The notes beneath the pieces were generated by a model. That model did not search any database. It was not told the origin of the DNA and saw only the letters and a list, made by a program, of their open reading frames with translations. A DNA stretch of 64,000 nt from Piezodorus guildinii. Its lineage: Eukaryota; Arthropoda; Insecta; Hemiptera; Pentatomidae. Where the stretch lies: positions 18,149,371-18,213,370 of the forward strand of contig CM041298.1 in assembly GCA_023052935.1 (NCBI GenBank), given 5' to 3'. The translations under genes were made by a program, and so were the position numbers. This document shows, one piece after another, positions 43,820 to 54,613 of this stretch; within the stretch, counting starts at the first letter, position 1, and each line of letters opens with the position of its first letter.

Positions 43820-43925
43820 CCTTTTTTCGAGACTTGATCATTTGGACTCAGGTGACCCTAAAACGTGTATTTCCCTCGAAAACTCGAATTCAAAAATTTT
43901 CGCGATCGCAAAACTTTACTATATA
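40843..43925 (-). repeat. Family A repeat split by an R1-type element
   Basis: The left half runs from ACCGCCCTTCATCAATGTCG to ACATAGACACACACAGACCT (41220), and the right half from GACCTTTTTTCGAGACTTGA to CGCGATCGCAAAACTTTACT (about 43925). Joined without the insert, the halves reproduce the family's AC-tract junction. Confidence 0.65.
41233..43816 (+). pseudogene. R1-clade non-LTR retrotransposon, RT to 3' end, 5'-truncated
   Basis: This is the longest retroelement copy. Frames: 41287-41868 (pre-RT, ending DSKAPGPDNIPNM), 41865-42149 (FPTQWKKQRLVLLPKGKG, ASYRPICLLDTAGKVLERII), 42140-42393 in a third frame (motif A, ITLDVKNAFNSARW), and 42394-43584 (motif B, GGVPQGSVLGPLLWN; motif C, GFADDLAIIV with FADD at 42508-42519). 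The C-terminus has YLTQLLTGHGCFRAYLARF and a knuckle SLCPFCDPIEETVKHAFFSC. Three frameshifts and no endonuclease or ORF1 make it inactive. KAPGPDxIPN, LDVKNAFNS, FADD and LLTGHG are R1-clade signatures. The 3' UTR carries GTGAGTAGGAATCTCACACT and a poly-A of about 43 bp. A 12-bp duplication AGACCTTTTTCG flanks it. Minus frames in this span are shadows. Confidence 0.8.
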
Positions 43926-43984
43926 TTTCTTATATAAACAATTGATGTAAAAAATAAATTTTAGTGGAGATGAATATTTTTTTT

Positions 43985-44125
43985 TTTTTTGGTCTTTTAC
44001 AAAGGTTTGAAATTGAAAAAACGCTGCAAATTACACAATGTTTCATTATTTCCAAATAACAATATTAGGGTATAACTGTGCATGTATGTATTCTATACAA
44101 ATAAAGATTGATGTAAAAAAAAAAA
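43985..44125 (-). repeat. Family C repeat fragment
   Basis: CGCTGCAAATTACACAATGT and TTAGGGTATAACTGTGCATG match the complement of 60960-61050. Confidence 0.4.
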
Positions 44126-44219
44126 AAAAATCATATATAGGTACGTGAAATTAAAACGCATCATTTTATGTTATATAATTGATCAGAATTCCGGGGAAAT
44201 ACATTAAGCAAAAATAAAA

Positions 44220-44870
44220 ATAATGATCATACAACGCAAATAAAAGCTTTAACCTACACGGAAAATAATGATCATACAACGCAAATAAAAGCTTTAACCT
44301 ACACGGGAAAATAATGATCATACAACGCAAATAAAAGCTTTAACCTACACGGGAAAATAATGATCATACAACGCAAATAAAAGCTTTAACCTACACGGGA
44401 AAATAATGATCATACAACGCAAATAAAAGCTTTAACCTACACGGGAAAATAATGATCATACAACGCAAATAAAAGCTTTAACCTACACGGGAAAATAATG
44501 ATCATACAACGCAAATAAAAGCTTTAACCTACACGGGAAAATAATGATCATACAACGCAAATAAAAGCTTTAACCTACACGGGAAAATAATGATCATACA
44601 ACGCAAATAAAAGCTTTAACCTACACGGGAAAATAATGATCATACAACGCAAATAAAAGCTTTAACCTACACGGGAAAATAATGATCATACAACGCAAAT
44701 AAAAGCTTTAATCTACACGGGAAAATAATGATCATACAACGCAAATAAGCTTTAACCCACATCGGAAAATAATGATCATACAACGCAAATAAAAGCTTTA
44801 ACCTACACGGAAATAATGATCATACAACGCAAATAAAAGCTTTAGCCTACACGGGAAAATAATGATCATA
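44220..44870 (+). repeat. 46-bp minisatellite, about 14 units
   Basis: The unit includes AATAATGATCATACAACGCA, AATAAAAGCTTTAACCTACA and CGGGAA. Spacing of the palindrome ATGATCAT is 46 bp in most units (45 at the first). Central units look identical; the last three carry deletions and substitutions. There is no ORF across the array. The unit also holds a palindromic AAGCTT. Confidence 0.9.
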
Positions 44871-44965
44871 AGTCCATGCTGTAGCTCATGTCTGCAAATC
44901 AAATCTTTTCAAGGTCTGCTTTGATGAGTTTAAGTATAATTCTATCCACGTTTTACACACAAACA

Positions 44966-44973
<8 letters not shown>

Positions 44974-45006
<33 letters not shown>
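44974..45006. repeat. (TA)n microsatellite
   Basis: About 16 TA dinucleotides. Confidence 0.9.
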
Positions 45007-45011
<5 letters not shown>

Positions 45012-45139
45012 ATATAATATATTCATTCATTCATATCATTTTTGCCCTTGTGGACAATGTTTGAACTCGGATATCTCACGAAAACACATTTTCAATCCCC
45101 TACCACCTTCCTCCTCTCTTCCCAAATTCTCTTCATCCT

Positions 45140-45286
45140 TTGCCCGTGTTCCTGATTCCTTTGTTCCTTCCACCATGCAGATTTATTTTTGGATCCCCTA
45201 GACCTGACCATACTGTTGAAGTGGATTTATCCTTGTGTCGGACGGCAAGATTTCCATGGTTCTTACCTATTCCAAACCTTAAAAAA
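45140..45286 (+). pseudogene. Short possible retroelement ORF fragment
   Basis: The plus frame starting 45140 reads RFIFGSPRPDHTVEVDLSLC. It resembles the RFIFG-containing block of the CR1-like copies, but only over this short span. It is truncated by family A at 45287. Weak. Confidence 0.25.
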
Positions 45287-47104
45287 TCTGGTGCGAGCAA
45301 CACACGACTTTCACTTACCTCCGTTTTTAGAATCGATTAAAGAATTTTCAAATACAGAGAGATAAAAATGAATGAAACCATTAAATAATTAATTAAATGA
45401 AATTTGTATAGAAACATGTGTTTTATTAAAAAATCTATTATATTATTATCTAAAATAATAACTTAGTTTTATCGGCTTTTCATTACTCTCTATTAACTTT
45501 TAAAAGCTTGTGTATAAGATAATAATGGATTGATGCAAAATTAATGCAGGTTTTTAGTAGGTATTGTAAATACGCCATATCTTTACTTTAACCATATATA
45601 TTTAATCAAAATAATTTCCATCTGAATCAATGCACTTTTGCCAACGTTCAACAAGCTTTCTTATTCCACCAGAAAAAACAATCCGAATCCCTGGACTCAA
45701 TGAAATCACGAAAAGAATTTTCAATGTCGTCCTGGTTTTGAAAATTTTTCTCCCTCAAAAAGTTGTCCAGATGCCTGAAAAAGTGGAAGTCTGTAGGAGA
45801 GAGGTCAGGTGAATAAGGCGGATGTTGGAGAACTTCGTAGCCCAACTCGTGCAGTCGTCGAAGCGTTGGTTGTGCAACGTGTGGTCTGGCGTTACTACTG
45901 GCACCCACTTGGCCAACTTTTTTACCTTACCAATTGCTTCCAAGTGGCGTACAACTGTGGATTGGTTCACACCGAGTTCCGCCGCCATTTCTCGTGTGGT
46001 TTTGGTTGGGTCTTCTTCCACTTTTGACCTCAGCTGGTCGTTGTCCAGAGCAAGATGACGGCCCCGACCTTCCTTGTCTTCGAGGTCGAAATCTCCTCTG
46101 CGAAACTTCTAGAACCAACGCTGCACCGTGCACTCATTAATAGCCCCCTGACCCCACACTTCATTAATATTACGAGCCGTTTGCGCAGCGCTGCGCCCTA
46201 ATTTAAATTCGTAAAAATAAATTTGACGAAAATCGCACTTTGACATTTTCGATTCAAGACCTTTGAACACACTGAACAAAACGATTATACTAAACAAATT
46301 CATGGTGAAAGAGAGGGTATTAGATAAGGTTTGTTTTGGTATAATAATGATCAATGTTAGGATTAGCTTTGTTGACACAATTGGAATTAAGATATTGCAA
46401 TAGAGGAAACCTGCATTAATTTCGCATCAGCCCAATATTTTTTTTTAAATCTTTAGCTTTTCAACCGTATATTATACATTTGTATTACTTTTATTAAGTT
46501 AAAACCAAAAAATTCTGTTGACCAATATTTTTTGCATTTATCTCCTTTAGTTGGATTTCGAATTCTTCAACTTATATGTTTACCTGTTTTTTAGCAATGC
46601 TAATCAGATGAATGGTCAATTTCATAAAAATTATAAAATGAAAGGTACTTTAAAGGAAGAAAATTTAAAATATCGGCATTTAAGCCCTGTCAAACTATTT
46701 TAATCAGAATGAAACCTACGTGATATTAAAGCCCATTAAATTTTACATTGATATAGCAAGTTTAATTAAAATAGTGGGAGCCGTTTTTGGAAAAAATCTT
46801 AAAAAGGTGCCATATGCATGGTATAAAGTGGCTCTTCTGGCTAGCCGATTTTGAAGAAAAAGTTTTTATAACTTTTCGGGCGTATAGTTGTCTTAAATGT
46901 GAAATTTCAGTTTCATAGCACTTTTCGTTTCTGCTCGGGAGTTACCACACATGGACACACAGACAAACACACGCACAGACCTTTTTGCGGGACTTGGTTA
47001 TTTGGACTCAGGGGACCCTAAAACGTGCATTTCCGTTGAAAACTGGAATTCGAAAATTTTCACTACCGTAATACTTTCCCTTCCTATATATAGTAAGTGA
47101 AAGT
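45287..47104 (-). repeat. Family A repeat with mariner insertion; part of an inverted duplication
   Basis: It begins TCTGGTGCGAGCAACACACG and ends CTATATATAGTAAGTGAAAG. Removing the 911-bp mariner and one TA leaves about 905 bp. It carries a variant, GTATTACTTTTATTAAGTTA (about 46480-46500), shared only with the copy at 62697-63440, which shows the two derive from one duplicated insertion. Confidence 0.75.
45525..46435 (-). mobile_element. Mariner-like element, second lineage, core deleted
   Basis: Terminal repeats TGGATTGATGCAAAATTAAT (left) and complement TTGGGCTGATGCGAAATTAA (right) are flanked by TA. On minus: FRQIYFYEFKLGRSAAQTAR (helix-turn-helix part), EEDPTKTTREMAAELGVNQS, HLEAIGKVKKLAKWVP. 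It then joins directly to SNARPHVAQPTLRRLHELGY, EVLQHPPYSPDLSPTDFHFF and DNFLREKNF. The segment from WVPH to the second catalytic Asp is missing; the third Asp (SPTDFH) is kept. Two frame changes (46378-46109, 46021-45755, 45908-45648). The family differs from 24190-25073 in end sequence and protein. Plus-strand frames here are antisense shadows. Non-autonomous. Confidence 0.8.
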
Positions 47105-47109
47105 AAAAA

Positions 47110-48190
47110 TAGGAAACCTTACTATATAACTGAACTCCTCATCCTCCGCTCTGACATCCTTCTGTTGAATACTACAGTAGAACCCAATCAATCAATATTT
47201 ATACCCAATCACATTAAACTGCGTAATTTCACAAATTCTTTCACGTTCGCTCATCATTATGTTGGAATTCCATGTTTATCTCCATCCGTATAACCGCCTC
47301 TCGCTCTTCTTTCAAACACCAACTCTTCCATTACCTATTTGAATATCAATCTTTCGTACCCTTATAAATATAGATATTTTCAGTATAAATATGGGCATGT
47401 ATAAGTGCATGCTCCACGTGTACATAACTATACTAAGATTTATAGGATTGTTTGAATATTATATTTAAAAGTAACTCGACCATAAGATTTTTTATTTTCA
47501 CTTACTACTAGCGAAAGTATTGTGATCGTGAACATTTTCTAATTCCAGTTTTCACTGGAAATACTTGTTTTAGGGTCCCATGAGTCAAAATGACCAAGTC
47601 CCACAAAAAGGTCTGTGTGTGTGGTAACTCCCGGGCGAAAAATAATATTGCTATGAAACCAAAATTACATGTTTAAGACAACTATACGCCCGAAATGTTA
47701 AAGAATCTTTTTCGTTAAAATCAATATAAATTGAATTAATATGCAAGTTGAGCGAATTTGATTAAAAACTAAAGGAGAAAAGTGAAGATATATTTTTTTA
47801 TACAATTTGTGTGTTTTCGAACGCAAGAATAGTAATATAGATGTATAATATACCGTTGGTTAGCTAAAGATTTTAGAAAAAATATTATCTAATGTACGGA
47901 ATTTTAAAGGTTAATTAAGAGTGATGAAAAGCCGATAAAACTAACTGATGGTTGTTGATCTAAATATAATAGATTATTTAATAAACCACATGTTTCTATC
48001 GAAATTAAAAATAATTAATTCGTTAAAAAATTATTTGTGTTTTTAAATGTATTTGAAAATTCTTAAATTGATTTTAACAAGGTGGTATGTGAAAGTCGTG
48101 TGTTGAGTGCACCAGATTTTTTGTGTTTCATTGTATTTGTTTTAAAGGAACTTGGTCCTAGAATAAAGATTTTTTTTCATTTAATTTCAA
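47110..48190 (+). pseudogene. CR1-like 3' end, interrupted by family A
   Basis: Coding remnants in mixed frames: ILSRSLIIMLEFHVY and NRLSLFFQTPTLPL-like pieces correspond to the S-F-x-x-S-x-F-W-N-S and S-F-F-Q-T segments of CR1-like C-termini. The tail AAGGAACTTGGTCCTAGAAT is at 48146-48165. The family A copy 47495-48116 sits in its 3' UTR. The homologous uninterrupted sequence is at 62225-62690 on minus. Confidence 0.5.
47495..48116 (+). repeat. Family A repeat with internal deletion, empty site known
   Basis: It begins TTTTCACTTACTACTAGCGA and ends GTATGTGAAAGTCGTGTGTT...GCACCAGA; 622 bp, with the middle part missing. The duplicated segment near 62270-62310 lacks it, reading (complement) CCATAAATTTTTTTTATGTT. 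The insertion went into a T-run, with AGATTTTTT on both sides. Confidence 0.7.
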
Positions 48191-48409
48191 CGCTCTTGCA
48201 TCCTTGTATACTTCCTCAAATAATAAGGTGTAAATAAAAAGTTACATACTTCCTCTCATTCCTAATTTTGTTTCCGATTTCCTTTCTATCTCCTACCATT
48301 TGCTTCTTTATCCCCAACTGCTTGAAGTCTTTCTCTATCTCATGACACCACTTTTTTTTTACTTGAACGGTTTAAACACTTTAGACCCATTTTTGAGAGA
48401 TAGTACAAT

Positions 48410-48640
48410 GAGAAGGGTATAAAAAGGCTCCTTTGGATTGTCAATTTTGGTAAGAATGTTGCTGTAATATATCAGGCATATACGCTTCTAAAATGTCATA
48501 AGGAATGTCATTTTTATACAATTTCCGTGCTAGACCCACCATAAACCTTTTTGCGGGAGGTGGCCTCAGTGACTCAGGAAACTCTAAAACGTTTATTTCT
48601 GGTGAAAACTGGAATTAGAACATTTTCAGAAAAAAATTCC
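48410..48640 (-). repeat. Family A repeat, old 5' part, duplicated at 61512-62040
   Basis: GGGTATAAAAAGGCTCCTTT, GCTGTAATATATCAGGCATA and AACGTTTATTTCTGGTGAAA. It is interrupted by a SINE in the right-arm copy but not here. Confidence 0.6.
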
Positions 48641-49008
48641 GTGAAAAGGTGGACCTTTCGAAAAGGTTAAAAATAATATATATTTTGGTTTTCTTTCTCC
48701 CGCTAGAAATCGGCTTTTTATTTAAGAATTTTGATCATATCATTTTTTCATGTCTTTGACTCCTAAGAATCAGGGAAAAATCATCATTAATTATTTCAAA
48801 ATTAAAAAAAAAATAATAAAATCAAAAAAAGTTTTTTTTTTTTTAAATCTCGAAAACCGTTTGATATTAAAAAGCTAAAAATTTAGGTGATTTTTTTTTT
48901 TTTGACACCATAAAAAAAAGTTTAATTAAGAAAAGTCACGTGGGCAGATTTACCATACTTACCCGGCTTCGTTTCATTAATCTAAGTACATATTATTTTT
49001 TTATCACG
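48641..49008. other. Unassigned A/T-rich stretch
   Basis: Homopolymer runs of A and T; no feature recognised. Confidence 0.35.
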
Positions 49009-49009
49009 T

Positions 49010-49900
49010 CTTGTCTGACCTTCCTCTACGAACGCCCTTCTACCATACAAAGGACAAAACCATTGGAACCCTGGTTGTCCGGTTTATTCTAGAAATGTTT
49101 CACAGTATTCAACTCTATCTTTCAAAAATCATATTTTAGAAATCTCCCGTCGAACCTTCAACTATAAAGCGACTATATTCCCTCCGTTACCAATTTCCAT
49201 ATGAAACCCGAAAACTGCTCTTTACATCTTCAATATTTCCCCACTTCGACTATTGCTGTACGGTATACGATGGTGTTTCTGGGGATCTCCAAGTAAAAAT
49301 AAAACGCTTATTTAATTGCTTTGTCCGATTCATCTTCGGGGTCTCCAGATACGCCTCCGTGTCCCAATTATATGGCGAGTTGAAGTGGCTTTACCCTTCC
49401 AATCGCCGCAAGCATTTCCTTGCGTCATCCCTTTATCAAGTTATCCAATCCCGCCGTCCATCATACATTTTTGACCTCCTTCAATTCAAATCCTCTGTCT
49501 ATCCTCGTTGTACACGCTCCAGGCCTTCAGATTTATACAGTACGGCCACCGAACTGCACTTTTCGACAGATCCTTTCTCATTCGATCCTCAATCCTATGG
49601 AATTCTATCCCTGCTTTCATCCGTCACTCCAACTCTCTTTCAACCTTTAAATCCCGCATATTTAATCATTTAATGAATAACTAGGCTCAATAAAATTGTA
49701 AATAATTTATTATTTATTTCGTTGTCGTTGTTTTTGTTTTCTTCTTATTTGAATATGTCTAATTTCATATAAGTTATTATTAACTTGTTAACATGTATTT
49801 AACTTACTCTAAGACTGCAAAGCACATTTTGTAAATTCTGTATTTTTTATTCTAAAGGGACTTGTCCCAGGATAATAAAGAATTTATTTATTTATTTATT
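49010..49900 (+). pseudogene. CR1-like retroelement, C-terminus and tail
   Basis: Mixed-frame reading gives RKLLFTSSIFPHFDYCCTVY, DGVSGDLQVKIKRLFNCFVR and FIFGVSRYASVSQLYGELKW. Frame 49359-49673 continues with SSLYQVIQSRRPSYIFDLLQ and RCTRSRPSDLY, and after a frameshift SILWNSIPAFIRHSNSLSTF. A tail GGACTTGTCCCAGGATAATA and TTTATTTATTTATT follow (49860-49900); short tandem tails are usual for CR1-like elements. No palm motif remains. Inactive. Confidence 0.7.
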
Positions 49901-50463
49901 CCATTACTATGAGCATTATTTGTGTTCGCAACTCCAACCATGATTTTCTTCTATAAATTATGAAATTGAGTCTGATAAAACATTCGGAGACATTGTAATG
50001 TAATAAGTCTGAAAGGAGAGAAGACGACAGACAACTTGAATAAACATCAAAGTTTGTGAAAGGTATCATATTTTCCTAACAAACAGTAACGTTCAAATCT
50101 TCACTTGAATACGATTGTTTAAAATCCAATATCCCTTTCTTACTTATATTGAATAAAAAAAACAAATAAAAAAAAAATCTTCGATAATGGTTTACTATTA
50201 CAACAAAATATCTGATAACCTCAACACACTACTTTTACACAGCAACCTTTTTAAAATAAATATTAAAATTTTTAAATAAACTTTTAAGTTAGATAAATAA
50301 GAATTATACAGAATATCAGTTGGAAAAACTATTTTAGATTAATTGATATAACAATCTTAAATATTCAATTCAACAATCTCTTAATTTCATGGGTTTTTTT
50401 TTTCATATTTGTTTTTTCTAATTATTCATTACCTTCTGCAGCTTACAATTGGAATATTATATA
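49901..50463. other. Unassigned stretch
   Basis: No feature recognised. Confidence 0.35.
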
Positions 50464-51147
50464 TAAGATTTACCACTGTTTTATTTAATGGGAAATCTTT
50501 TACTTTCTTCTTCGAGTGGAAATGGAATTTCTATAGAAACATGTGTTTTATTAAAAAATCTATTATATTATTATCTAAAATAATCACTTAGTTTTATCAG
50601 CTTTTCATCAGTCTCGATTGTATTTTAAAAGCTTGTGTATGAAATAGTATTTTTTCTAAAATCTTTAGCTTTCCAAGGGTATATTACACATGTATATTAC
50701 TGTTCTTATGTCCAAAAACAAAAAATTGCATTAAAAACATATTTTTGCAGTTTTATTTTTCAGTTGCTTATTAAATTCGCTCAGCTTGCTTATTTAACTG
50801 TTAATTATCAATGTTAACAAGACAATAAGGTTAAGTTCGAATCTTGGTGTGGGCATTTCTATTTCGGCATTAATCCCCCTCTCTCATCCTCCTGGCCCGG
50901 GGAAAAACCCCGGATAGCCCACAAACGCGAGGTAGGGGTGAACACAAAAAAGAAAAAAAAAAGAAAAGGTATGAAAGAATTAAAGAAATAACTAAATCAC
51001 ATAACACAGGAAGTTATATATATATTAGCAGGCTTTACATTTGCCAAAGATATATTCTAGAATAAAAAAAATATAAACCTGCTAAAATACATATAACCTC
51101 CTGTGTTATGTGATTTAGTTATTTCTTCAATTCTCTAATACTTTTTA

Positions 51148-51179
<32 letters not shown>

Positions 51180-51666
51180 GTGTTCACCCCTACCTTGCCG
51201 TTGTGGGCTATTCGGGGTTTCCCGGGCCAGGGGAATTAGGGCGGGGGATTAATGCCGAGATAAAAATCCTCTGAACCGAGATTCGAACTTAACCTTACCG
51301 AGATTATCTTGTTAATATTGATAATTAACAGCTAAATATGTAAGTTGAGCGAATTCAATAAACAACCAAAAGAGAAAACTGAAAACATATTTTTTTAATG
51401 CAATTTTTTGTTTTTGAACATAAGAACAGTAATTTACATGTATGATATATCGTTGGAAAGCTAAAGATTTTAGAAAAAATATTATCTCATACACAAGCAT
51501 TTAAAATACAATCGAGACTGATGAAAAGCTGATAAAACTAAGTGATTATTTCAGATAATAATATAATAGATTTTTTAATAAAACACATGTTTCTATAGAA
51601 ATTCCATTTCCACTCGAAGAAGAAAGTAAAAGATTTGCCCATTAAATAAAACAGTGGTAAATCTTA
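50464..51666. repeat. Long palindrome, about 1.2 kb
   Basis: Left arm from TAAGATTTACCACTG (50464) and right arm ending CAGTGGTAAATCTTA (51666) pair along about 570-590 bp each, with scattered mismatches and small gaps. The centre is a roughly 40-bp spacer near 51036-51078 (TTTACATTTGCCAAAGATAT). Each arm holds a family A middle piece (50520-50825 minus, 51295-51600 plus), a tRNA-like SINE piece with GTTCGAATCTTGG / GATTCGAACTTAACC, and a unique inner part (AAATAACTAAATCACATAAC). A T-run at 51150-51179 and its A/G-rich partner at 50948-50967 differ in length. Confidence 0.85.
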
Positions 51667-53035
51667 CGTTTTTTTTTTTTTCCTTTTAACCGAAATCCTG
51701 CTTTATTTTCCAGACAGCCTAATATCAATTTAATGAGTAAGGTTATGGTTACTTAGTGTTGCCACCGCACGGTATAGCGCAGGTTAAATTTGTTCATACG
51801 CTGATCTTTTAATTATTTATAAAGAGTACTGTATCTACATTTCTTTCTTAAATATTATATTTAAAAAGGAATGGAAAAAGAGCAATCATTTTTTTAAAAA
51901 CTTAGTCATTTAAAACAAAAAAATATAGTGTTCCAATTTTAAATATATATCATATTTTCCGCGTTACCTCGTGAAACTTCCTAGACCCCAGCTATTAGCC
52001 GACTTCGTTTACTTCCCTTTTCAACCCTTTGTCAGACCGCGGAGGTCCAAGCAATTTCCAAAATAAGGTACTTTTATAAAGAAGAGAGGGAAGAAGTGAC
52101 GAGTAGGAGAAATGAGATTCGAAGAGGTCAGTCGTATTGGAGAGAAGTCCGTCGGGAGTCAGAATGAGGAGTGACGAATTCCACTTTCGCCAGCCAGCTA
52201 AGTGTTTGTAAGGTATCTTTTTGTAGTAATATTGTTTGGCAAAGTTACCTATAAGAAATCCCAGTATTCTTAGGAATAGTTCTAGGCATTGTGTAAATAG
52301 ATTGTATATGTGTGTGTTAATTTTAAATAATAATGTCATTTATTGAAACCTGGTTATTTTAATCTTTTCCTGCATACCACCTACTGGGATTGGTAAACAC
52401 GATACATTTGAAAAGGAACTCCAATGGATACAAAAATTATAGTATATAAATACATTAATATATTAATTAATACTGTTTTGAAGGTACCGCTGTATTACAA
52501 AAGCAGCAGGTCTAAAACATAGCAAGAGCAAAGTCGTATAAGAGAACCTGGTTAGGATAAAAGTGGTGAGAAAGGAAGAAAAACTACTAACGTATAGGAT
52601 GGATTCCAACAAACTGGGTCACGTATAAAGGATTTCCAAATAGAACGAATTTCCGATGGAAAATGCTTCGAATATATGTCACAGCACAAGATTGGCCCAA
52701 TTCCAAATTCGAAAAAAAAATAAAATCAATGACGGAAGTGCAAAACCGGTTGAGAGGAAATATAGAAAAAATTAAAAAAAAAAAAAAAAGAACGCTGAAC
52801 AAACACAAAAATTGATACCTTGTTACCGCTCTGTCAACGAGATGGTTCAATCACTTCCCTCCACGACGCCTACCATATTTCACATCTACCGCCTCAAACT
52901 TATCTCGCTCCGACACGAATCCATTTTTTATTCCATTATTGAACTATTGCATTTTATAATGATGAAGTTTTGTTGACCGTTGAGAACTACTTCTTATAAT
53001 ACATAACTTAACTACATATATACATAACTTAACTA
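51667..53035. other. Unassigned stretch, possible LTR-like piece
   Basis: Around 52070-52330 there is a TATA-like TTTTATAAAGAAGAGAGG followed by purine-rich sequence and AATAATAATGTCATTTATTG, which could be promoter and polyadenylation parts of an LTR, but no pair of LTRs was found. The minus frames 52339-51995 and 52850-52587 have no recognised domain. Confidence 0.25.
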
Positions 53036-54066
53036 GACCTGCCACTCCATATTAATCACTCTAAATACCACCTCTATGCTGACGATTTTCAAATTTACCT
53101 TTCCTTCCCACCTTCCGACCTATTACCAGCTACAAAAAGACTACAAGAGGACTTAGATCGAATAAGTCACTGGGCTGAAGTCAATAAACTGAAACTAAAT
53201 GTTTAAAAAACAAAAGCCATTGTAATAGGATCCCATCACTTCTTGAAAATTGTTCTACATATCCCAACCCTCTTCCTAAATGGTAACCCTGTAACCTTTA
53301 ATCAAACCCTCTCTTTCAAGAACCATATTTCCGAAATTTCTTTCCGCACCTTTTTCACCTTAAAGCGTATGAATCCTTTCACCCTTCCCGTATGAACCGA
53401 AGCTCTCGTTACCTCTCTAATATTCCCCCACTTCGACTACTTCTGTACCGTATACAGTTGTGTTTCTGGGGATCTCGAAGTAAAAATAAAATGCCTAATT
53501 AATTGCTTTGTTCGATTTATCTTCGAGGTTCCGGGGTACACCTCCGTCTCCGAATTTTATAGCGAGTTGAAGTCGCTTTACCCTTCCTATCGTCGCCAGT
53601 ATTTCCTTGCATCATTCCTGTACCAAGTTATCCAATCCCGCCGTCCATCATACATTTTCGGCCTTTTACAATTCAAATCCTCTGCCCATTCCCGCTGTAC
53701 ACGCTCTAGGCCTTCAGATTTATACACAACGGCCCACCAATCTGCACATTTTGACAGATCGTTCCTTATCCGATCCTCAATCCTATGGAATTCTATTCCT
53801 CTCACAATCCTTCATTCCAACTCTCATCCTACATTCAAATCCCGCTTATTCTTTCATCTAATGACCATCCAGTCAGAACAAAATTGTAAATAAGACTCTT
53901 TTTATTTTATACTCTAAATATGTGCGTATATCTGTTTTCGATTGGTTTTTGTTAACTTGTTTATAAATAAATTATTACTCTAAGACTATGAAGCCCAATT
54001 TATATATTATGTAAATGTTATTCTAAAGGGACTTGTCCCAGAATAATAAAGAGTTTATTTATTTAT
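53036..54066 (+). pseudogene. CR1-like retroelement, RT motif C to tail
   Basis: The reading starts LPLHINHSKYHLYADDFQIY (YADD near 53077-53090), then LQEDLDRISHWAEVNKLKLN, one stop, and after frame changes FPHFDYFCTVYSCVSGDLEV. Frame 53567-53893 gives RRPSYIFGLLQFKSSAHSRC, TRSRPSDLYTTAHQSAHFDR and SILWNSIPLTILHSNSHPTF. The tail GGACTTGTCCCAGAATAATA and (TTTA)n end at about 54066. The longest CR1-like copy here, truncated just 5' of the catalytic motif. The minus frame 53587-53805 is a shadow. Confidence 0.75.
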
Positions 54067-54613
54067 TTAAGTGGCCATTTGTAAACTGTCTCAGGAGATT
54101 TTTAAGAAAATACTATGCATAGATGAATTCGTAAATCCATTTACAACGGGTTCTTCCCTAAAAGGAAATAAATACTAAAATTTACACGAATTCTCACACG
54201 AGGATTCTCATAATTCTTAGCATAAGAGCAATAAATAATGAAAACAATAGAAAGGTTGTAAATCTGAGGTAATGTGGAGGTGGCAGGGAGAGGGGTCGTG
54301 ATTAATGCGAAATAATCTAAACTTTTGCTTCAACAAGTTGGCTTTTGAAGGGAAACTGGGAGAGTGGTGGTATTGTCCATGATCTACTGCCAGTATGATG
54401 GCTACGCATCAGCCAAAGCCTTCTCGATTCTCATTCTCTCATCTCTGCAACTGCCTTCATGATCCTTCCTTCGGAATACTATATAGTCACTTTCCATATT
54501 TCTTATCAACTCACCCTTCTTGAATTTAGCAATAGTTGACTTGTACTCGTCTTTGGTTCATCACATATAAAGGGAATTGCTCTGTTTTGAAATAAAATAA
54601 AATTTAAAAAAAT
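54067..54613. other. Unassigned stretch
   Basis: No recognised feature. Confidence 0.35.

Noticed and set aside
51995..52339. 114-codon minus ORF, possible gene
   Set aside because: No recognisable motif; composition fits a chance frame across a possible LTR-like region.
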